The position numbers and the translations under genes were made by a program. The notes below the pieces were generated by a model. The model was not told where the DNA came from. It made no database searches and saw nothing but the letters and a program-made list of their open reading frames with translations. From DAOQTX01 sp035340715 (GTDB lineage: Bacteria > Bacteroidota > Bacteroidia > AKYH767-A > OLB10): DNA of 19,058 bases. Location: assembly GCA_035340715.1 (NCBI GenBank), contig DAOQTX010000049.1:1-19058 (forward strand). The letters are read 5' to 3'. This document shows positions 15,557-19,058 of the stretch, in pieces. Position 1 is the first letter of the stretch. Every line of letters begins with the position of its first letter.

Positions 15557-16939
15557 TTATAGAGGTGAGAAATGAGCAGTGAAGTGTCTTAGAAAATCAG
15601 GCTCATAGGTAATTTTATATCCTTTTGCTTTTCTTTTTTGAGTGGGTTTAGAGAGATATTCGAATACTTCTAAAATGTATTCGATATGACTTTGCGTATA
15701 AACTCTTCTGGGAATAGCCATTCTTACCAATTCCATAGGTGCCGGAATTAGTTTTCGTTTCTTGTCGTATTTACCAAACATTACACTGCCAATTTCTACT
15801 GCTCGTATTCCTCCGGTTTTATATAATTCGATCACTAATGATTGTCCGGGGAAAGCAGCAGGAGGTATGTGGGCATAAAACTTTTTGGCATCAACATATA
15901 CAGCATGACCGCCAATAGGTAACATAACAGGAATACCTATTGAGGATAGTTTGTTTCCCAAATAGGCGGTACTTTTTATTCTGTATTCCAGATAATGTTC
16001 ATCAAAAACTTCTTCAAGACCTATGGCAATGGCTTCCATATCTCTACCGCTCAAACCTCCATAGGTTGTAAAACCTTCGGTAATGATGAGAAGATTTTTA
16101 CAGGAGTCGGCTAAAGTACGATCTCGTAAAGCGAGAAATCCACCCATGTTTACAAGTGCATCTTTTTTAGCACTCATTATGGCTCCATCGGCTAATGAAA
16201 ACATTTTTTTTGCGATTGCTTTGCAACTAGTGTTTTTATATTTCTTCTCACGTTGCTGGATGAAATAGGCATTCTCCGCAATTCGACAGCAATCGAGAAT
16301 AAAAAGAATTTTATTTTTTTTACATATATGACTTACTTGCTCTGCATTTTCCATACTCACGGGTTGTCCGCCTCCGCTGTTGTTGGTAACGGTGAGTATC
16401 ACTGCTGCAACGTTTTTGGGACCGGTATTGGATATATGCTTTTCCAATGCTGCTGTATCTATGTTTCCTTTAAAAGGTTTTTCTATTTGAATCTGATCGG
16501 GAGTTGATGAAGGCAGGTCAATGGCTGTGGCTCCGGTGTATTCAATGTTGGCTCGAGTAGTATCAAAATGAGTGTTACTAAAGAATACTTTTCCTTTTCC
16601 GCCAATTAAACTATATAAGATTCTTTCGGCTGCTCTTCCCTGATGAGTAGGTAGAATGTGTTTATATCCACTGAGCTCAAAAATAATATTGTACATGCGT
16701 TGCCAACTGGATGCTCCGGCATAGCTTTCATCTGCTTTCATTATTCCGGCCCATTGATTGGCACTCATGGCTGATGTGCCGCTATCGGTAAGAAGATCTA
16801 TCAATACTTTTTCGGATGAAAGCAGAAAGGGATTGTAGTGGGCTTTTTTTATTAACGATTGTCTTTGAGCAGGAGTGGTTAAGGATATTGGTTCAACAGA
16901 TTTTATTCTGAAGGGTTCGATGATGGTATTGAATTTCAC
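15557..16939 (-). CDS. tnaA: Tryptophanase
   Basis: A 460-residue PLP enzyme predicted to split L-tryptophan into indole, pyruvate and ammonia. The start codon is GTG at 16939; the N-terminus EPFRIKSVEPI (8-18) matches the family and no upstream ATG is in frame. Family motifs: LIDLLTDSGTSAMS (46-59), PTHQGRAAE (97-105), FDTTRANIEYTG (125-136), D216 and R219, and SAKKDALVNMGG (256-267) with the PLP lysine at K259. Tryptophanase-type residues appear where the paralogue downstream has TPL-type ones: I383 (RAVEIGS, 379-385) instead of Arg, and LRHF with H452 instead of LRFF. The two neighbours are about the same length and clearly paralogous. A -7 element lies 16 bases before the start. No transporter gene (tnaB/mtr type) is linked within the window. 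Confidence 0.88.
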   Translation of the reverse strand: MKFNTIIEPFRIKSVEPISLTTPAQRQSLIKKAHYNPFLLSSEKVLIDLLTDSGTSAMSANQWAGIMKADESYAGASSWQRMYNIIFELSGYKHILPTHQGRAAERILYSLIGGKGKVFFSNTHFDTTRANIEYTGATAIDLPSSTPDQIQIEKPFKGNIDTAALEKHISNTGPKNVAAVILTVTNNSGGGQPVSMENAEQVSHICKKNKILFILDCCRIAENAYFIQQREKKYKNTSCKAIAKKMFSLADGAIMSAKKDALVNMGGFLALRDRTLADSCKNLLIITEGFTTYGGLSGRDMEAIAIGLEEVFDEHYLEYRIKSTAYLGNKLSSIGIPVMLPIGGHAVYVDAKKFYAHIPPAAFPGQSLVIELYKTGGIRAVEIGSVMFGKYDKKRKLIPAPMELVRMAIPRRVYTQSHIEYILEVFEYLSKPTQKRKAKGYKITYEPDFLRHFTAHFSPL

Positions 16940-16955
16940 GAAATATATTTTGCCG

Positions 16956-16963
16956 CAAAATTA
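16956..16963 (-). promoter_or_regulatory. Candidate -7 element for the tnaA-tpl unit
   Basis: The minus strand reads TAATTTTG, an exact TAnnTTTG match, ending 16 bases before the GTG start of tnaA. A T-rich stretch lies where -33 is expected but without a clear TTTG. The implied leader of about ten bases leaves no room for a TnaC-like leader peptide. Confidence 0.45.
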
Positions 16964-17054
16964 TCTTACTCTAATTCTATAAAATATGATTTATATCCTG
17001 AGTTATTTTAGTAGTTGCTATTCCGGGTCATATTTCTAACGAATTAAATACGTA

Positions 17055-17090
17055 ATAAAAAAAATCCCGCCATGGGTATGACGGGATTTT
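17055..17090 (-). terminator. Intrinsic terminator downstream of ssb
   Basis: Read leftward, AAAATCCCG (17090-17082) and CGGGATTTT (17069-17061) form a 9-bp stem, with an inner CAT/ATG pairing in the loop, followed by a run of T (complement of the A run 17057-17064). It lies about 20 bases past the ssb stop codon and before the tnaA promoter region, so it would insulate tnaA from ssb transcription. Confidence 0.85.
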
Positions 17091-17112
17091 CCTTTGTTAG
17101 GTGTGTACAGGT

Positions 17113-17451
17113 TTATGAGTTTTTTCCTAACAGCAATAGGTCGTTTACCTGAACTTCGCTGATGTATTTTTTTACACCATTTTTGTCTTCGTAGCTTCGG
17201 TTTACTAGTTTACCTTCGAGGGCTACTTCTTTTCCTTTGCTTAGAAAGCGTTCAACAATACCTGCTGTTTTGCCCCATGCTACGAGATTGTGCCATTGTG
17301 TTTCGGTTACACGTTCACCGCTTGCATTTTTGTAGGTCTCGTTGGTGGCGAGTGTAAACTTTACCATTTTCTTTCCGTTGTCGAATTCTTTCACTTGTGG
17401 ATCTTGTCCAAGGAAACCGATTAACTGTACTTTGTTGCGCATTGCATTCAT
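17113..17451 (-). CDS. ssb: Single-stranded DNA-binding protein, short form without acidic tail
   Basis: A 112-residue OB-fold protein that coats single-stranded DNA. Typical SSB features: RNKVQLIGFLGQDPQVK near the N-terminus, TLATNETYKNASGERV, TQWHNLVAWGK and the strand GKEVALEGKLVNRSYEDKNG. The start may be the ATG at 17451 or the one at 17442 (MRNKVQL). The protein stops at LLLLGKNS, right after the OB fold. The linker and the acidic DDDIPF-type C-terminus, which recruits partner proteins in the housekeeping SSB, are both missing. It is therefore probably an accessory copy that binds DNA without recruiting the usual partners. It has its own terminator and a likely promoter about 76 bases upstream. 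A 41-bp stretch of it recurs in the scar at 18889-18929. Confidence 0.93.
   Translation of the reverse strand: MNAMRNKVQLIGFLGQDPQVKEFDNGKKMVKFTLATNETYKNASGERVTETQWHNLVAWGKTAGIVERFLSKGKEVALEGKLVNRSYEDKNGVKKYISEVQVNDLLLLGKNS
17300..17340. repeat. Direct repeat copy A (inside ssb)
   Basis: A 41-bp stretch matching 18889-18929 in the same orientation at 37 of 41 positions by my count, with a 23-base identical core (17315-17337). It encodes the ssb segment ETYKNASGERVTET. Most differences are at third codon positions, so the two copies look like diverged coding sequence rather than a recent duplication. Confidence 0.85.
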
Positions 17452-17527
17452 GATTTTTAAATTTTTTAATTGTTAATTTTATTTTACGTTTTGTGATTTG
17501 ATTAAAGCGCTTTGGAAAACCACGATG

Positions 17528-17535
17528 CAAACATA
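17528..17535 (-). promoter_or_regulatory. Candidate -7 element for ssb
   Basis: The minus strand reads TATGTTTG, an exact TAnnTTTG match, 76 bases before the ATG at 17451. The leader would contain a 10-bp palindrome, AAAGCGCTTT (17504-17513), and then a very A/T-rich stretch. No -33 element is clear. Confidence 0.4.
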
Positions 17536-17585
17536 GGGTGGGATGAAAATTTTATTCGGTTGATAAATGATTGTAGTCGATCTTA

Positions 17586-17606
17586 TATATTTGTAAACGT
17601 TTACAA
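17586..17606 (+). promoter_or_regulatory. Candidate -7 element overlapping a LacI/cre-like palindromic operator
   Basis: TATATTTG (17586-17593) matches TAnnTTTG. It overlaps a perfect 16-bp palindrome, TTGTAAACGTTTACAA (17591-17606). The core TGTAAACGTTTACA with a central CG fits the general operator pattern of LacI-family regulators, including the cre consensus of Gram-positive CcpA. Bound protein would cover the transcription start of the zinc-ribbon gene at 17635. A TTG 23 bases upstream of the -7 element is somewhat too far for a standard -33. No regulator gene is in the window. Confidence 0.5.
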
Positions 17607-17634
17607 TCGGCTATGGCCTTAATTTATAGGATGT

Positions 17635-18006
17635 ATGGACAAGAAATGTAGTGAATGCGGTGAGAGTATTTTAGGCAGAAGCGACAAAAAGTTTTGTTCG
17701 GATGCCTGTCGTAATGCTTTTAATAATAGAGAAAACCGGGTGGGGACAAATTTGGTGCGAAGGGTTAATGCCACTTTATCGAAGAATAGAAAAATTTTGT
17801 TGGCTAATATAAAAGGGGAGACGGGGAAAGCGCATAAAAAGACGCTGAGCGATCAGGGATTTAATTTTAATTATCACACTCACAGTGTAACGACTAAAAA
17901 AGGGAGTACTTATTTTTTTTGTTATGATGCGGGTTATTTGCCTTTAGAGAAAGATTATTTTTTAATTGTTTCGCGTAATGACTCATCGCAAGACCACGGT
18001 GCTTGA
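17635..18006 (+). CDS. Small zinc-ribbon protein (conserved hypothetical, DUF2116-like N-terminus)
   Basis: A 123-residue protein, probably cytoplasmic. The N-terminus is a treble-clef/zinc-ribbon: Cys5, Cys8, Cys21 and Cys25 in the order CSECG, then KKFCSDACRNAFNNR. This is like the small Zn-ribbon found in DUF2116 and in other bacterial zinc-finger proteins that bind nucleic acid or protein. A basic helical region follows (LVRRVNATLSKNRKILLANIKG), then a GFNFNYHTHSVTTKKGSTYFFCYDAGYLPL segment (positions about 75-104) of predicted strands. No enzyme motif is visible. It is divergent from ssb, with 183 bases between them that hold promoters for both, and it converges on the lipoprotein gene with a 1-base gap. 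A role in DNA or RNA binding is only a guess. Confidence 0.75.
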   Translation: MDKKCSECGESILGRSDKKFCSDACRNAFNNRENRVGTNLVRRVNATLSKNRKILLANIKGETGKAHKKTLSDQGFNFNYHTHSVTTKKGSTYFFCYDAGYLPLEKDYFLIVSRNDSSQDHGA

Positions 18007-18007
18007 G

Positions 18008-18304
18008 TTATTGATGGGTTAAAGAGTCGGGGAGTGTGTTGTATGTATGTATTGGGTTTTTGCAATTGCCTTTATGCGCCATGTATCCGTAACCTAGATT
18101 GGCTCCTTCTGTTTCTTTATAAACGATGTACTGACATCCATCTATGTTTATGATTTCAACATCACCATGTGGAATGGCATGTATGGCTTGTTCTGTTTTG
18201 TGTTCGAGTGGTGTGTCTTCATCGGGTTTTACGGGTTCTTCGCAAGAAAGGAGTGAAAGAATGAGAATAAGAGTAAGTGCTGAGGGTAAGCGATATTTTT
18301 TCAT
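18008..18304 (-). CDS. Small lipoprotein of unknown function
   Basis: The frame is open from 18499, but the real start is the ATG at 18304. There a lipoprotein signal begins: MKKYRLPS, a hydrophobic core, and the lipobox SLLSC with the acylated Cys at residue 21. The upstream extension overlaps the DUF2200 gene and has no sensible composition. The 98-residue product has an acidic linker after the Cys (EEPVKPDEDTPLEHKTEQ). A compact domain follows, including GCQYIVYKETEGANLGYGYMAHKGNC, where two Cys may pair. I recall similar short 'GCQYI...HKGNC' proteins as small Bacteroidota/phage-associated hypotheticals, but cannot assign a function. The gap to the upstream DUF2200 stop is 52 bases, so co-transcription is possible. 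Confidence 0.7.
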   Translation of the reverse strand: MKKYRLPSALTLILILSLLSCEEPVKPDEDTPLEHKTEQAIHAIPHGDVEIINIDGCQYIVYKETEGANLGYGYMAHKGNCKNPIHTYNTLPDSLTHQ

Positions 18305-18356
18305 TGGGGGTGGTGCTTGAATGAAGTGTGTTTTGTTGTTACTGCTGTGTTTTGTT

Positions 18357-18707
18357 TTAGGAGCGTAAAATTTTTTCCATTGCTTTTCCTTTAGCGAGTT
18401 CATCAATGAGTTTGTCGAGGTAGCGAATTTTTTGCATGAGTTTGTCTTCAATTTCTTCGACCCGATAGCCACAGATAAGTCCGGTAATTTTAGAAACATT
18501 GGGATTTATTTTGGGAGCTCTTTTGAAGAATGTTTCGAAGTCGGTTTTGTTTTCTAAGATTTTGTCAAGGTCTTTTTGAATGTATCCGGTTAGCCAAAAG
18601 ATGATTTGGTTAACTTCTTGTTTTGTTCTTCCTTTTTTTTCGGCTTTGGTGATGTAGTGAGGATAGACACTTGCAACTGTCATTTTAAATACTCTTGTAT
18701 AGTCCAT
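18357..18707 (-). CDS. DUF2200 family protein
   Basis: A 116-residue protein matching the DUF2200 family along its whole length from memory: MTVASVYPHYITKAEKKGRT near the N-terminus, IIFWLTGYIQKDL, TDFETFFKRAPKINPN, then GYRVEEIEDKLMQKIRYLDK and the conserved end LIDELAKGKAMEKILR. It is small and soluble, with no signal peptide. The function of the family is not known to me. The family is found widely, often as a stand-alone gene, and the high conservation of the C-terminal half suggests purifying selection and an intact gene. It lies between the small lipoprotein gene and the mosaic scar, all on the minus strand. No -7 element is visible directly upstream. Confidence 0.9.
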   Translation of the reverse strand: MDYTRVFKMTVASVYPHYITKAEKKGRTKQEVNQIIFWLTGYIQKDLDKILENKTDFETFFKRAPKINPNVSKITGLICGYRVEEIEDKLMQKIRYLDKLIDELAKGKAMEKILRS

Positions 18708-18738
18708 AAGGGGAGGGATTTTAGGTTGTGAATTTTCT

Positions 18739-18903
18739 TTATTTATTTTTCCAGCGTTCTAAATGTTGTAACATGAATGGTCTTGAAAAAAGCCAGGCAA
18801 ATATTTTGTTGTGTCCACCTTCTATCATTCCTTTTCTGGATTGTTCTGAAAATTCTTTGAGTGTAACGTTGCCGCCTTTGAATTGACCGTTTTGGTAACA
18901 CGC
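18739..18903 (-). pseudogene. C-terminal fragment of an unknown protein
   Basis: An open frame with no credible start (a stop codon at 18904-18906 lies just upstream) encodes 54 residues. They read like the end of a folded protein: NGQFKGGNVTLKEFSE, GMIEGGHNKIFAWLFS and RPFMLQHLERWKNK before the stop at 18741-18739. The sequence has natural amino-acid composition in this frame and not in the two overlapping minus-strand frames. It begins where the ssb-like segment ends and is in a different frame from the recombinase piece. I do not recognise the family. It is best explained as the 3' remnant of a gene whose front was replaced by the mosaic junction. Confidence 0.5.
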
Positions 18904-18992
18904 TCACCGCTTGCATTTTTGTAGGTTTCAATTGTGTTTTCACTATACCTTTTTAGCTTTAAGAGATTTATAAAATCATCTATAATTTTCAT
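18825..18992 (-). pseudogene. Truncated tyrosine-recombinase N-terminus fused to an SSB fragment
   Basis: From the ATG at 18992 the frame reads MKIIDDFINLLKLKRYSENT, the start of the SAM-like N-terminal domain of XerC/D-type tyrosine recombinases. The chain would normally continue in the same helix, but after IETYK it switches to KNASGERVTKT. That is the SSB motif found at 17300-17340, with nearly the same DNA. After that it runs into unrelated residues and stops. No catalytic domain (R-H-R-Y) follows, so it cannot be a working recombinase. An alternative ATG at 19025 gives eleven more residues of no clear meaning. The coding part is a fossil of recombination between an integrase gene and an ssb copy. 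Confidence 0.6.
18889..18929. repeat. Direct repeat copy B (ssb-like segment inside the scar)
   Basis: The partner of the 41-bp stretch at 17300-17340, offset by 1,589 bases in the same orientation. Identity begins exactly at the Glu-Thr-Tyr-Lys codons shared by the recombinase and SSB reading frames and ends a few bases past ERVTK. It keeps the SSB reading frame, with one amino-acid change (E to K) within GERVT(E/K)T. Confidence 0.85.
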
Positions 18993-19058
18993 ATAATTTA
19001 AATTGTTCTTCGCATAACCATGCAAATATTATGGCTAACCCAAAGTTGTTATGATATA

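Noticed and set aside
18305..18499. Longer start for the small lipoprotein
   Set aside because: The extension overlaps DUF2200 and would bury the lipoprotein signal in the middle of the protein.
17300..18929. The 41-bp repeats as integron attC sites or phage attachment sites
   Set aside because: They are coding sequence with third-position changes and lack the paired RYYYAAC/GTTRRRY boxes. A shared coding origin explains them.

Overview
The window looks like chromosomal DNA of an AT-rich member of the phylum Bacteroidota. The evidence is two secreted proteins with a C-terminal Por/type IX secretion (T9SS) sorting domain, a Bacteroidota-type putative porin, short -7 elements of the TAnnTTTG type in front of many genes, and no clear Shine-Dalgarno sequences. 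I cannot place it below phylum with confidence.

Layout. The left edge (1-451) is the 3' end of an rRNA operon: the tail of 23S rRNA, 5S rRNA and a strong intrinsic terminator. A porin-like outer-membrane barrel follows (468-2252, +). It converges on a secreted protein of the family often mislabelled 'asparagine synthetase B' (2255-3514, -), behind which lies the replicative helicase gene dnaB (3582-5075, -). Next come a surface lipoprotein (5190-6476, +), accA for fatty-acid synthesis (6479-7432, -) and a lysine-6-dehydrogenase/saccharopine-dehydrogenase-like oxidoreductase (7494-8612, -). Then there are a T9SS-exported CXXCH/Reeler-like protein (8761-9594, +), an unknown exported protein (9600-10352, -) and a membrane receptor-like adenylate cyclase with TPR repeats (10457-12214, +). 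A two-gene unit follows, made of a T9SS-exported thioredoxin-fold protein and an outer-membrane barrel starting with a Cys-Cys motif (12338-14091, +).

The next block is an apparent two-gene operon on the minus strand (16939 to 14165) of two paralogous PLP-dependent beta-eliminating lyases. Diagnostic residues make the first a tryptophanase (tnaA) and the second a tyrosine phenol-lyase (tpl). Together they would release indole or phenol plus pyruvate and ammonia from aromatic amino acids.

The right end (about 17050-19058) has a more accessory character: a short SSB lacking the acidic tail, a small zinc-ribbon protein behind a LacI/cre-like palindrome, a 98-residue lipoprotein and a DUF2200 protein. 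It ends in a mosaic scar in which the N-terminus of a tyrosine recombinase is joined in frame to a piece of SSB-coding sequence and then, out of frame, to the C-terminal end of an unknown protein. This scar and the tnaA-tpl pair are the most unusual things here. No CRISPR array, tRNA gene or intact insertion sequence was found. Gene organisation is tight: four of the five convergent gene pairs are separated by only 1-5 bases.
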